From an uncultured Erysipelotrichaceae bacterium (lineage in GTDB: Bacteria; Bacillota_I; Bacilli_A; RF39; UBA660), in the NCBI GenBank assembly GCA_902785135.1, contig CACZXL010000001.1, positions 128,109 to 192,108 on the forward strand: a stretch of 64,000 nucleotides of DNA. Direction: 5' to 3'. Positions 24,248-33,011 of this stretch are shown in pieces (position 1 is the first letter of the stretch; every line of letters starts with the position of its first letter). Under the pieces are notes generated by a model that saw nothing but the letters and a program-made list of their open reading frames with translations, was not told the origin of the DNA and made no database searches. Made by a program: the position numbers and the translations under genes.

Positions 24248-24931
24248 ATGGTAGGAAATTTTGATTATAACAACGATGAAGTTATGAGAATATTAAATAA
24301 TCCAAATTATACAGATGAACAAAAGAAGGCATTATTTGAAAAATATAAGTCAGATTTAAAAGAAACAAGAAGAAAAGAAATTATTGATCGTTTAAATGAA
24401 TGTGCTAAAAATAATCCAATTATTACTCAAGAAGAATATGTTAGTTTCTTAAAGAAATATAATGACGATGATTTAAGTAAACCTTTTGAAGTAATAGAAC
24501 AAGAATTAGAAACATTTAGCAGACAAATGCAAGATAAGTATGATGCTTATATGAAGGCTAAAGAAATTCAAGCTGCTCCAGTAGCACCAGTTGTTCAAGA
24601 ACAAGCTGCAATGGTTGCTGAAGAACCAACACCAGTTGCTCAACCTGAACCTGAACAAGATATTGCTGATGAGATTAAACCTGATGTAACTCCTGTTTCA
24701 TATAATAATGATGAATTATCTGATACTGTATTTAATCAAGCTCCAATAACTACAGATACTGTTAATAATTTAAATCCAACAGTATTTGAAGATAAAGAAG
24801 TAAAAGAAGTAATGCCAGAAGAAATGCCTGAAGCATTAGATGAAAAAGGAAATGCAAGTGCAATTATAATTAGTATTATTGCTATTATAATTGGAATGGT
24901 TATAATGTATTCAATAATCAAATTAAAATAG
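24248..24931 (+). CDS. Hypothetical tail-anchored protein
   Basis: 227 residues. Helical N-terminal domain (1-105), then a Pro/Glu/Ala-rich disordered linker (about 108-185) with PVAPVVQEQ and PTPVAQPEPEQ, then a single C-terminal membrane helix (about 202-224) ending IKLK. This gives a cytoplasmic domain tethered at the membrane by its C terminus. No known motif. It has a good promoter and is a single-gene unit. Function unknown. Confidence 0.7.
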   Translation: MVGNFDYNNDEVMRILNNPNYTDEQKKALFEKYKSDLKETRRKEIIDRLNECAKNNPIITQEEYVSFLKKYNDDDLSKPFEVIEQELETFSRQMQDKYDAYMKAKEIQAAPVAPVVQEQAAMVAEEPTPVAQPEPEQDIADEIKPDVTPVSYNNDELSDTVFNQAPITTDTVNNLNPTVFEDKEVKEVMPEEMPEALDEKGNASAIIISIIAIIIGMVIMYSIIKLK

Positions 24932-24954
24932 AAACCAAATGGTTTCTATTTTTT
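24926..24954. terminator. Bidirectional terminator
   Basis: AAAATAGAAACC-AAA-TGGTTTCTATTTT between two convergent genes. Confidence 0.85.
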
Positions 24955-25581
24955 AAATATTCTTTTTTCTCCAATTGCTTCAGTATCTATTATTTTATAT
25001 TTTTCTACTATATTTGGATGTTTATCAGAATATATAAAATCAATTGCAAATAAAGTAAATAAGAATAAACATATAACTGCAACATATTTTAATTCAAATT
25101 TTTTCATAAATTCCTTTATTCTAGGAGCGAATATATAGATACAAGCAAGTCCTGATATACCAAAGAAGATAGATGCTAATAAACAAATTCTTCCTTCTAT
25201 ATTAAATGGCATATTTACATAACTCCACCATTTATGATGTTTAAATGTTTCTAGATATAATGCTGTACAATATTCTATTATAGTACAAAAAACAAATCCA
25301 CCCATAAATACTATTATCCAGTTCTTTTTATATCTATTTAGCATTAGATACATAAATACACCACCACCACCATAAATTGGTAACCATGGGCCATGTAATA
25401 CTCCGTGATTAGCGAGTACACCATGTTTTAAGAAATCATATAATAGTTCCCAACACCAACCTAACATAGAGAATAGTATAAACATTAGAATTATATATAT
25501 AACTCCTTCAAATTGTTCAATTCTTTTTTGCTTTTCTTCTTCAATTAGTTTTTCAATTTTTTTTCTACTAATAAACTTCAT
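24946..25581 (-). CDS. CmpB-type putative ABC-transporter membrane protein
   Basis: 211 residues, five or six membrane helices after a charged N-terminal 22 residues. Signature segments are MLGWCWELLYDFL, NHGVLHGPWLPIYGGGG, IEYCTALYLE and KWWSYVNMPFNIEGRICLLASIFFG, matching the ABC_trans_CmpB (PF06541-type) family. Despite the family name no ABC ATPase is nearby, and the true function is not established. A second, more diverged member is at 31224. Single-gene unit sharing a terminator with the convergent tail-anchored gene. Confidence 0.82.
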   Translation of the reverse strand: MKFISRKKIEKLIEEEKQKRIEQFEGVIYIILMFILFSMLGWCWELLYDFLKHGVLANHGVLHGPWLPIYGGGGVFMYLMLNRYKKNWIIVFMGGFVFCTIIEYCTALYLETFKHHKWWSYVNMPFNIEGRICLLASIFFGISGLACIYIFAPRIKEFMKKFELKYVAVICLFLFTLFAIDFIYSDKHPNIVEKYKIIDTEAIGEKRIFKK

Positions 25582-25697
25582 AAAACTTCACCTATTGTTT
25601 TCATTTTATCATTATTTAAAGTAAAAGTTAAGTCAATTAAGAAAAATAGTCTTGTTATTTGTCAAATAATGTGTTATATTATGTATGCATTGTTTAT

Positions 25698-25774
25698 GGC
25701 GGAGTTGGTGAAGTGGTTAACACGCCGGATTGTGGCTCCGGTATGCATGGGTTCGATCCCCATATTCCGCCCCA
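25698..25774 (+). tRNA. tRNA-His (GTG)
   Basis: 77 bases including the extra 5' G (G-1) opposite C73. Acceptor GCGGAGT/ATTCCGC, anticodon loop TTGTGGC (GTG), TTCGATC T loop, CCA encoded. Preceded by TTGTCA and TATATT (near 25659-25680); followed by a hairpin terminator. Confidence 0.93.
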
Positions 25775-25785
25775 TTAGAAAAAGT

Positions 25786-25810
25786 CGAACTAGTAATAGT
25801 TCGTTTTTTT
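25786..25810 (+). terminator. Terminator after tRNA-His
   Basis: CGAACTA-GTAA-TAGTTCG followed by seven T. Confidence 0.8.
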
Positions 25811-25859
25811 ATGGTGATAGGATTGCTTTTTTATGTTATAATTTTCTTGGAGGGTTAAC

Positions 25860-26243
25860 ATGTTGAGTATAAAAGAACGTAATAATAAATTAATAGATTT
25901 AGTAGAAAAATCTGATTATGATGAAGCAACTAAAGATGATTTGATTTGTCATTTATTAAGAGAGATAGAAAGTGTTGAAAATGGAGAAGTAATAGATATG
26001 TCTTCTAGAAGTGGAATGGTTATAGAACCAGTTGCGGATCCATTTAAAAGTAGAGAAGTAGCGATAGAAAAGTATAAAATGTCGATGGAAGAAATAGCAG
26101 AGTGGCAATCATTGGTTGATGAACATGAATATGATTATATGACAGAAGATATAATAAAACAAGCATATGGTCCTGTTTTTAAGAAGCCTAAATTTTTATC
26201 AAAAATATTTAAGAGAAAGAATAATAATGAAAACCAAAACTAG
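25860..26243 (+). CDS. Hypothetical protein
   Basis: 127 residues, acidic helical N terminus, a middle stretch EVIDMSSRSGMVIEPVADPF and a basic C terminus (KKPKFLSKIFKRK). No recognised family. Promoter TATGTTATAAT at 25832-25842 and SD GGAGGG support expression as a single gene. Function unknown. Confidence 0.65.
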   Translation: MLSIKERNNKLIDLVEKSDYDEATKDDLICHLLREIESVENGEVIDMSSRSGMVIEPVADPFKSREVAIEKYKMSMEEIAEWQSLVDEHEYDYMTEDIIKQAYGPVFKKPKFLSKIFKRKNNNENQN

Positions 26244-26261
26244 AGTATATACTCTAGTTTT
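26236..26261 (+). terminator. Intrinsic terminator
   Basis: AAAACTAGAGTAT/ATACTCTAGTTTT, a perfect palindrome just inside and after the gene end. Confidence 0.75.
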
Positions 26262-26291
26262 ATTATATAATGTAGTTAGGTTGGTGATACT

Positions 26292-26444
26292 ATGAAATAT
26301 GATGTTTTAATAATTGATGACGAAAAAGAACTTGCGGATAATACTTGTGATTATTTAAATATGTTTGATGTTAAGACGTATGCTTGTTACTCAAAAGAAG
26401 AGTTTAATGAGTTCCTTAAAGATAAGAAAAATAGAACCTACTGA
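26292..26444 (+). pseudogene. Truncated response-regulator receiver domain
   Basis: A 50-codon ORF with promoter (TATAAT 26266-26271) and SD GGTGAT gives MKYDVLIIDDEKELADNT, then CDYLNMFDV and YSKEEFNEFL before a TGA. This is the beginning of an OmpR-type receiver: the DDE acidic pocket is present, while the phosphorylated Asp, the rest of the receiver and the DNA-binding domain are missing. No histidine kinase follows; instead a terminator comes within 20 bases. It is most simply the residue of a deleted two-component system. Confidence 0.7.
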
Positions 26445-26462
26445 TTTATTAGTCAGTGAATA

Positions 26463-26490
26463 AAAAAGTCTGAATTAATTCAGACTTTTT
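26463..26490. terminator. Bidirectional terminator
   Basis: AAAAAGTCTGAATT/AATTCAGACTTTTT palindrome between the truncated regulator and the convergent gene. Confidence 0.85.
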
Positions 26491-26495
26491 AATTA

Positions 26496-27389
26496 TTACT
26501 TTAAACGAGGATGATAAGAATTAACATACGTATATTCTTTAACTATTTTTTCTTCTTTATTATATTTTAACATCTTTATTGCTCTTAATACTTTAGAAAT
26601 ATCATTTATTAAATCGTTACTTAAACCAGGATTATTTCTCTTTATATCAAACAATAAAGAATCTATACTGCTCTCTTGGATAAATTCTATACCATTCCTA
26701 TTCATATAATCAATACATATATTCATTGCTATACTATAATTCTTATATTGAATAATATTATTTTCTGCTATATATTTTTTTAAAAGAGTTTTAAATTCTT
26801 CTGTTCTTTCTCTATTAATTGACTTTAGATGTAATTCTATACTTTGTTCTTTAAGATTAATTAAAAACTTTTTATATGATTCTATATCTTGATGATTTTT
26901 AATATAATCCCATATTGATTTAATTTTATCATTTTTCCTTAATGGTTCATCAACAACAAAACAATCTAATTCTTCTTGACATGAATAAATCTCATCTCTT
27001 ATATCAACAGCAAGAAAAGAAAAAATACTTTCGTGGTTTTTATCATAATCAATAATATCTGGTTTTGCAAAACCAACATAATCAAATTTTTCTTCTGTTA
27101 ATAATTCTTGCGCTTGATCAGATGTTTTCCAAAATTTTTTTCTCAATTTTTTATATACAATTTCTCTTTCCTCAAATACATTATTATCTGGAAAAAAATG
27201 AAGGTTATATCCAGTATTATCAGGATAATCATAAGATGTACGACACATTTTATGAAATACTTCATTTAATGAAATATAACCTTTGTATTCATCTTTTAAT
27301 GTATATAATTTTCCATAGTATAAATCATTAAAATCTATAGAATAATCTTTTTCTATCTTCTTCTTTCTATATTGATTAATTAAAGACAT
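26496..27389 (-). CDS. Hypothetical protein
   Basis: 297 residues, charged, soluble, predicted mostly helical with an alpha/beta N-terminal third. It contains several Trp and Tyr in TSYDYPDNTGYNLHFFPDN and KFWKTSDQAQELL. No signal peptide, membrane helix or family I recognise. The start codon is followed by the natural-looking MSLINQYRKKK and preceded by AAGAAGGGATT. It lies between the truncated response regulator and a C39-like peptidase. Function unknown. Confidence 0.7.
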   Translation of the reverse strand: MSLINQYRKKKIEKDYSIDFNDLYYGKLYTLKDEYKGYISLNEVFHKMCRTSYDYPDNTGYNLHFFPDNNVFEEREIVYKKLRKKFWKTSDQAQELLTEEKFDYVGFAKPDIIDYDKNHESIFSFLAVDIRDEIYSCQEELDCFVVDEPLRKNDKIKSIWDYIKNHQDIESYKKFLINLKEQSIELHLKSINRERTEEFKTLLKKYIAENNIIQYKNYSIAMNICIDYMNRNGIEFIQESSIDSLLFDIKRNNPGLSNDLINDISKVLRAIKMLKYNKEEKIVKEYTYVNSYHPRLK

Positions 27390-27477
27390 ATAATCCCTTC
27401 TTTGTGGGAAAATATATTATCATAATTGTTATTGATAGTCAAATAATTATGATATAATAAAAAAAATAGGAGGTCTT

Positions 27478-28152
27478 ATGAAAAAAGTTAAAAAAATACT
27501 ATCATTTATTATAAGTTTAGTCTTAGTACTAGCCATTATATCAATAGGAGCAATTATACTAAATAATATTAAAACTGTTAATTTAGCGGATGATTATACC
27601 AGTATTTATGAAGATTCAAAATATGAAAAAAGTGTATATGTAACTGGTGCTAATTATATTAAACAGGATGTATCTTGTGGATATGCCGTTATAGAAATGT
27701 TTGCTAAATGGACTAAAAACAATGAAATAACTGAAAAATATTTATATGATAAATATGGAAAAGTTGTAACTTCAACAGGAAAAAAATTTGAAGAGGAAAT
27801 GAATAAACAATTTCCTGATTATAAAACAACAATGTATAAATATCTAAAGAGTTCTGAATTAATAGATAAAGTATATAATAGTTTATCAAATGGGATACCA
27901 GTTCCATTTGAATGGGCAGCTAAATATGAAGGAGAATGGACACTTCACTATTCATTAATCGTAGGTATGGATATTCCTAATGATAAAGTTATTATTCTTA
28001 ATCCTTATGGATATGAAGAAAATATAAGTATAAAAGAATTATTAGAAAGAACTACTTTTGATGCATATGATAATATGCCTATATTCTTAAGACTAGGATT
28101 TGCATTTGGTATATTTGAAAAGAATACTATTTATATTGTGGAGAAGAAATAA
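27478..28152 (+). CDS. C39-like family cysteine peptidase, membrane-anchored
   Basis: 224 residues. An N-terminal membrane helix (about 7-29) acts as signal anchor. The papain-like set follows: Cys67 in KQDVSCGYA, His157 in WTLHYSLIVG and Asn175 in ILNPYG. The order and spacing match the C39-like/BtrH group (Peptidase_C39_2), whose members cleave bacteriocin leaders or act as acyltransferases. No bacteriocin or ABC exporter gene is adjacent. SD AGGAGG. The gene is followed by 84 bases without a hairpin until the terminator at 28238. Confidence 0.78.
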   Translation: MKKVKKILSFIISLVLVLAIISIGAIILNNIKTVNLADDYTSIYEDSKYEKSVYVTGANYIKQDVSCGYAVIEMFAKWTKNNEITEKYLYDKYGKVVTSTGKKFEEEMNKQFPDYKTTMYKYLKSSELIDKVYNSLSNGIPVPFEWAAKYEGEWTLHYSLIVGMDIPNDKVIILNPYGYEENISIKELLERTTFDAYDNMPIFLRLGFAFGIFEKNTIYIVEKK

Positions 28153-28237
28153 GAAGAAAAAAATAATTCATCAGTACTTACAAAACACTTTATAGTTGTC
28201 TATTTTGATTATATAAAAACTCCTAAAAAGAAATATT

Positions 28238-28261
28238 AAACAGTCAATAGACTGTTTTTTT
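28238..28261 (+). terminator. Intrinsic terminator
   Basis: AAACAGTC-AATA-GACTGTTT plus T-run, running into the next gene's TATGTTATAC -10. Confidence 0.8.
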
Positions 28262-28290
28262 ATGTTATACTTTTATTAGGACGTGATAAT

Positions 28291-29094
28291 ATGGCTAAAC
28301 CAAAGAATGGTGTAGTAGTAACAGAAGAATTTAGCGCAAATTATATAAAATTTGGAACTGGTAAAAAGAATTTAATTATGATTCCAGGAGTAGGAGATGG
28401 ATTAAAAACAGTTAAAGGTTTAGCGGTTCCTTACTCTCTTCTTTATAAGATATATTCAAAAGATTATACAGTATATTCATTTAGTAGAAGAAATAAAATA
28501 CCTAAAGGTTTTAGTATAAAGAATATGACTGATGATTTAGTAAAATGTATGGATAAGTTAGGTATTGAAGAAGCGGATGTAATAGGTGTATCTCAAGGAG
28601 GAATGATTGCACAAACACTTTCGATTAATTATCCTGAAAGAGTAAATAAATTAGTTTTAGTAGTAACAACACCTAAACCTACAGAAACACTAAAAGAAGT
28701 AGTTGATAATTGGATTGGTATGGCATATAAAAATGATTACAAAGGAATTATGATTGATACTGCTATTAGATCTTATACAGGAAAATATATTGAAAAAGGT
28801 AAAAAAATATATAGTCTACTTAGTAATATAAGTAAACCAAAGAGTTTTGATAGATTTATAGTAATGGCAAAATCATGTATGGTATTTGATGTTTACAAAG
28901 ACCTAAATAAGATAAAATGTCCTACATTTATTATTGGTGGATCAGATGATAATGTATTAGGAGTAGATGGTTCTATATTATTAAATAAAAAAATAAAGAA
29001 TAGTAAATTATATATTTATGAAGGATACTCTCATGGATTATATGAACAAGCTAAAGATTTTAATGAAAGAGTATATAACTATTTAAAAAAGTAA
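28291..29094 (+). CDS. Alpha/beta-fold hydrolase
   Basis: 267 residues. Oxyanion region PGVGDG (about 32-37), nucleophile elbow GVSQGG (about 98-103, catalytic Ser), acid Asp in IIGGSDDNVLG (about 217-227) and His in GYSHGLYEQ (about 248-256) form a complete triad in the order of the superfamily. No signal peptide, so cytoplasmic. Substrate unknown; such hydrolases act on esters or lactones. Single gene, terminator shared with the convergent MscS gene. Confidence 0.87.
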   Translation: MAKPKNGVVVTEEFSANYIKFGTGKKNLIMIPGVGDGLKTVKGLAVPYSLLYKIYSKDYTVYSFSRRNKIPKGFSIKNMTDDLVKCMDKLGIEEADVIGVSQGGMIAQTLSINYPERVNKLVLVVTTPKPTETLKEVVDNWIGMAYKNDYKGIMIDTAIRSYTGKYIEKGKKIYSLLSNISKPKSFDRFIVMAKSCMVFDVYKDLNKIKCPTFIIGGSDDNVLGVDGSILLNKKIKNSKLYIYEGYSHGLYEQAKDFNERVYNYLKK

Positions 29095-29112
29095 CTATAA
29101 AGTTACTTCTTT
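29089..29112. terminator. Hairpin between convergent hydrolase and MscS genes
   Basis: AAGTAACT-ATA-AAGTTACTT with flanking A/T tracts. Confidence 0.7.
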
Positions 29113-29903
29113 TGATGTATATCTAATTGATTATATGGAACATCAATCTTGTGTTCTTCTAATCCTAATAAAACTTGTTTTAAAGAATCTCTTCTAACTT
29201 GTCTTTTATATTCTGCATTAGTTTTTATTTCTAATAAATAAAGTATACTAGATTCTCCTAAATCATTAACACTTTTATAAACACAATCATCTACATGTTC
29301 TATATCTTTTATCTTATTAATAATTGTATCTATAGCTTTTTCAGCTTTATCTATTTTTACTTCATATGGCATTGGTATATTAATATATACATAGTTGGAT
29401 ACTACTTCTATTTCATCAATATTTCTATTTGCGATAGAAACTATATTTCCAGTTTTTAAATCTTTGATTTTAGTAGTCTTTAGACCTAGAATAAGTACTT
29501 TACCTTCTACTTCTTTATATTTTACTATATCTCCAACTTTAAAATAATCATCAGATAGAATACTAGTTCCTCTTATAATATCTTTTATAAAATCTTGAAG
29601 AGCTAGTCCAAAAACCGCACCTAATAAACCAACACCTGCGATTATAGAAGTAATATTTATTTCTAATATTTGTAATATTATTAAAAATGTTATTAATATA
29701 AATAAATATCTAGTAATTGATCTTGCTAATCTCATATATGTAGTAGTTCTTTTTCCTGCTAATGACTCAAATCTATTACTTTTAGAATATTTTTTAATGA
29801 TACCAGCAACTATTGAATATATTATTAAACTAATAACAATAGTCATTACTACTTTAATACCCTTTATTACCAAAGGATTTTTTAATAATTCTTTTATATC
29901 CAT
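29103..29903 (-). CDS. mscS: MscS-family small-conductance mechanosensitive channel
   Basis: 266 residues from the ATG at 29903, preceded by GGTGAT on the minus strand; an upstream extension lacks a site. Three membrane helices, then the pore-lining TM3 with IIAGVGLLGAVFGLALQDFI, whose Gly/Ala packing is typical. The beta domain begins DDYFKVGDIVKY, and the alpha/beta C terminus ends with ILYLLEIK. The channel releases solutes on hypo-osmotic shock. It is the last minus-strand gene before the convergent hydrolase. Confidence 0.88.
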   Translation of the reverse strand: MDIKELLKNPLVIKGIKVVMTIVISLIIYSIVAGIIKKYSKSNRFESLAGKRTTTYMRLARSITRYLFILITFLIILQILEINITSIIAGVGLLGAVFGLALQDFIKDIIRGTSILSDDYFKVGDIVKYKEVEGKVLILGLKTTKIKDLKTGNIVSIANRNIDEIEVVSNYVYINIPMPYEVKIDKAEKAIDTIINKIKDIEHVDDCVYKSVNDLGESSILYLLEIKTNAEYKRQVRRDSLKQVLLGLEEHKIDVPYNQLDIHQKK

Positions 29904-29929
29904 ATTATCACCTATAAAAATTATAACAC

Positions 29930-29962
29930 AAAATAAAAGATGGAGAAATATTATTCTCCATC
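29930..29962 (-). terminator. Terminator upstream of mscS
   Basis: GATGGAGAA-TAATA-TTTCTCCATC then T-rich on the minus strand; it ends the Thr/Glu-repeat gene, overlapping its stop. Confidence 0.75.
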
Positions 29963-31057
29963 TCTCCATTGTTGATATTTATCTGAGATTATTTTCTTTA
30001 ATAAATGTCCAGTATCTTTTATAGTATCAATAGTATCATTTTTTACTTCACCGGCTTGATTATAATAATCATCACCCATTTTTTCTTTTAACTTGTTTTT
30101 TGCTTTTTCTAAAGTCATTGATCCTAAATCTTTTAAGTTACTATATTTTTCACCTAAACTATCTATATAATTTGGATCATATTTATTAATAAATTTAACT
30201 GATTTTTGTGCTACTTCATAAGCCTTAGCTTTTCCTTCTTCAGTTAAATCACTAAAGTATACACCATTGATATCTTTTCCGTAGAATACGAAATCTATAT
30301 ATTTTGTTGCATTACTTTTAGCGGTTTCTTTAACTTCTTCTCTCTTATCTGGATCAGATATAGTTTCTTCCATAGTATCTATATATTTATCTGCAGTTTC
30401 AAAATATTTATCTGCAAATTCTACAGTATTAGGATTTAACTTATCTATACTCCAGTCATCATCTATATTTTTAGCTGGTTCATATGTTTCAGTAGTAGCT
30501 TCAGTAGTAGTTTCAGTAGTAATTACTTCAGTAGCAGCTTCTGTAATAATTTCAGTAGTAGCTTCAGTAGTTACTTCAGTAGTTATAATTTCTTCAGTAG
30601 TAGCTTCAGTAGGCATTTCAGTAGTAGTTTCTACTGCAACAATAGTTTCGGGTAATTCTTCCACATTATTTTTTCTGTGATTTTTAATAGTAAAACCTGC
30701 TACACCAGCAGTTAGTATACTGGCAGCAATTAAAGCATATAATCTAGCGATTTTTCTTTTTCTATTAACGTTTAAAGCACCATATCTTTTATTAATTATT
30801 TCTTGAATATATACTTCATTTTTAATATAATTTTTCTTTTCTTTTAATAAATTTTTATATTTTTTATATTCTTCTATAGTTAATCTGTCGCCATCAATTT
30901 TTGATTTGATTTTATCAACATTAACTCTATCAATAACGGCTTTTTGAGTTTCAACTAATTTTCTAATCTTTTCTAATTCTGAATCGTTATAAGAATAATC
31001 TTTAGATAAATTCATCGCTTCTTTAATAAGTGGTTTAATAGGTTTTAATTTAGCCAT
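29951..31057 (-). CDS. Membrane protein with Thr/Glu repeat tract
   Basis: 368 residues from the ATG at 31057, preceded by AAAGGGGG; the upstream in-frame ATG has no site. Helical basic N-terminal domain (about 1-98), one membrane helix (about 104-121), then a low-complexity stretch of about 70 residues built on TTE, VTTE and ATTE units (about 140-205), and a helical extracytoplasmic domain (about 210-368). The Thr/Glu stretch resembles a cell-wall-spanning or O-glycosylated linker. The DNA of the repeat (about 30490-30640) is an imperfect tandem array and probably length-variable. Function unknown. Confidence 0.7.
   Translation of the reverse strand: MAKLKPIKPLIKEAMNLSKDYSYNDSELEKIRKLVETQKAVIDRVNVDKIKSKIDGDRLTIEEYKKYKNLLKEKKNYIKNEVYIQEIINKRYGALNVNRKRKIARLYALIAASILTAGVAGFTIKNHRKNNVEELPETIVAVETTTEMPTEATTEEIITTEVTTEATTEIITEAATEVITTETTTEATTETYEPAKNIDDDWSIDKLNPNTVEFADKYFETADKYIDTMEETISDPDKREEVKETAKSNATKYIDFVFYGKDINGVYFSDLTEEGKAKAYEVAQKSVKFINKYDPNYIDSLGEKYSNLKDLGSMTLEKAKNKLKEKMGDDYYNQAGEVKNDTIDTIKDTGHLLKKIISDKYQQWRDGE
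30485..30640 (-). repeat. Imperfect tandem repeat encoding Thr/Glu tract
   Basis: Repeated units of roughly TTCAGTAGTAGC and TTCAGTAGTTAC (plus-strand reading) encode ATTE/VTTE blocks. Units vary by single bases. Confidence 0.7.
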
Positions 31058-31223
31058 ATATAATACCCCCTTTTTCAATGGCCTATAATATACCATAAAA
31101 TGCGAAAAAAGTCAAAAAATGAGACACCTATTTGATACTTATAATATGTTAATAAAATGTAAAATTTTTATGATCTATCGCTTTTTTCTTGATATTATTG
31201 GTATAATAATAATTGGTGATGAT

Positions 31224-31913
31224 ATGAGTCTGTTTTTGATATTTGTATTTATATTTTTTATAGGAAGTACATTTGGTTGGATTCTAGAATTAATATTTAG
31301 AAGATTATATCATGGTAAATGGGTTAATCCAGGATTTTTAATTGGACCTTATTTACCTATATATGGTTTAAGTTTAACTCTTATGACAGGTATGCATGTT
31401 TATTTTGAACATTTTAATCTGGAACCAATATATCAATATATATTAATGGGATTATCTATTACTTTAATTGAGTTAGTCGGTGGTTTAATATTCTTAAAAC
31501 AAGGTGTTAGATTATGGGACTATAGAGATAGAAAATTTAATTTTAAAGGTGTTATATGTCCATTATTTACTATAATATGGATTCTAATGGGTGCGGTTTA
31601 TTATTATTTTATCGCAGAAAGAGTATTTAATGCGATCACATGGTTTAGTAATAATTTATCTTTCTCATATATATTAGGTATTTTTACTGGATGCATTGTT
31701 ATAGACTTTTGTTATTCTACTAAATTATATAAAAAGGTTAAAAAATACGCTAAAAATAATGATATTGATATCATTTATGAAAAACTTAAAGAACATATTA
31801 AAGAAGCACAAAAAGAAACAAGAGAAAAGTATTCTTTCTTATTTCCGTTTAGACATGTTCATAAACTTAGCGATTATGTTAGTTCATATAAAGATAAAAA
31901 TAAAAGAAGGTAG
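31224..31913 (+). CDS. CmpB-type membrane protein (second copy in the window)
   Basis: 229 residues from the ATG at 31224, preceded by GGTGAT which follows TATAAT at 31202-31207; upstream in-frame codons would lie before the transcription start. Six membrane helices. FGWILELIFRR, NPGFLIGPYLPIYG and LWDYRDRKFNFKGVICPLFT match the CmpB family signatures seen in the protein at 24946 but are more diverged. A cytoplasmic Lys/Glu-rich tail ends KDKNKRR. The Mbeg1-like gene starts 3 bases after its stop, so the two form an operon. Confidence 0.8.
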   Translation: MSLFLIFVFIFFIGSTFGWILELIFRRLYHGKWVNPGFLIGPYLPIYGLSLTLMTGMHVYFEHFNLEPIYQYILMGLSITLIELVGGLIFLKQGVRLWDYRDRKFNFKGVICPLFTIIWILMGAVYYYFIAERVFNAITWFSNNLSFSYILGIFTGCIVIDFCYSTKLYKKVKKYAKNNDIDIIYEKLKEHIKEAQKETREKYSFLFPFRHVHKLSDYVSSYKDKNKRR

Positions 31914-31916
31914 ACT

Positions 31917-32984
31917 ATGAATATAATTGATTATGTAGAATATTTTGGAGATTATTCTTTTAAAGAAAGACCATTTAATGAAGTAGATAATATTATTTTT
32001 TCTTGTTTAGCGTATGTAGATTTTAATGGTATAGTACCAGAATCAAGAAAGATATTAACAATAGTAGAAGCTTATGGTATTTTTAAAGATACATATAAAC
32101 CAAGAAAAAAAGAGATGCTTGCGGTTAAAAATGCGAATATTTTATTTGAAAAAGTAAGTAAATCAAAAAGATTTAAAGATATTGGTTTATTAAATTATAA
32201 GTATGTGGGTGATGATATATCTCAGTTTTCTGCGATAACATTTATGCTTGATAAAAAGAATTATTATGTTGCTTTTGAAGGAACAGATAGTTTATTAAGT
32301 GGATGGGAAGAAGATTGCAAGATGGCTTATCACTTTCCAGTAGAAGCACAGGTTCTTGCGAAGAATTATTTAGATAAGAATTTTACTATGAAAAAATGCA
32401 ATATTATAGTAGGAGGACATTCTAAAGGAGGTAATCTAGCTTTAGTATCTTCTATGTATGCGAATTACTTCGTTAAGAAAAAAATTAAAAGCATTTATAG
32501 TAATGATGGACAAGGATTAAGAAAAGCTCAAATAGAATCTAAGTTCTATCAAAAAATAGAATCCAAGTATATACATATAATACCTAATTATTCAATTGTT
32601 GGTTTATTACTAAGACACAAAGATAATTATGTTGTTGTTAAATCAAGTAAAAAAGGATTCTTAGCGCATGACTTATTAACATGGCAAGTAAGTTATGATC
32701 ATTTAGAAAAAGATCTTTTAAGTAGATCTTCAAAAGTATTTGATGAAGGTTTTACTAAATGGTTAGATAATTATGACGATGAAAAAAGAAAACTTTTTGT
32801 TACTGAAGTATTTAAAATAATGAAAGAAAACGGTATTAAAGATTTAATGGAAATAAATTTAAAAAAAGAACTTATTCTAAATATTATTAAACAATCAAAA
32901 GAAATAAATCCATTAGTAAAAGAAATGACTATTGAATTATTTAAAGTAATTGGTAAAACAAACTTTGAATATCCGCTGTTCTAG
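31917..32984 (+). CDS. Mbeg1-like (DUF2974) alpha/beta hydrolase
   Basis: 355 residues. FEGTDSLLSGWEEDCKMAY (about 119-137) and the nucleophile elbow GGHSKGGNLA (about 167-176) are the class-3-lipase-like core of the Mbeg1/DUF2974 family; catalytic Asp and His are likely in SNDGQGL and FLAHDLLTW. Homologues are found across Gram-positives without a settled substrate. It is in an operon with the CmpB-type protein and has AGAAGG only 6-7 bases before ATG, inside the end of that gene. Confidence 0.85.
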   Translation: MNIIDYVEYFGDYSFKERPFNEVDNIIFSCLAYVDFNGIVPESRKILTIVEAYGIFKDTYKPRKKEMLAVKNANILFEKVSKSKRFKDIGLLNYKYVGDDISQFSAITFMLDKKNYYVAFEGTDSLLSGWEEDCKMAYHFPVEAQVLAKNYLDKNFTMKKCNIIVGGHSKGGNLALVSSMYANYFVKKKIKSIYSNDGQGLRKAQIESKFYQKIESKYIHIIPNYSIVGLLLRHKDNYVVVKSSKKGFLAHDLLTWQVSYDHLEKDLLSRSSKVFDEGFTKWLDNYDDEKRKLFVTEVFKIMKENGIKDLMEINLKKELILNIIKQSKEINPLVKEMTIELFKVIGKTNFEYPLF

Positions 32985-33011
32985 TGTATAATTTAAATAA
33001 GAGGTGATAAT

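Noticed and set aside
29904-29969. Longer N terminus for the MscS channel
   Set aside because: The added 22 residues overlap the terminator of the upstream gene and lack a ribosome site; the ATG at 29903 has GGTGAT.
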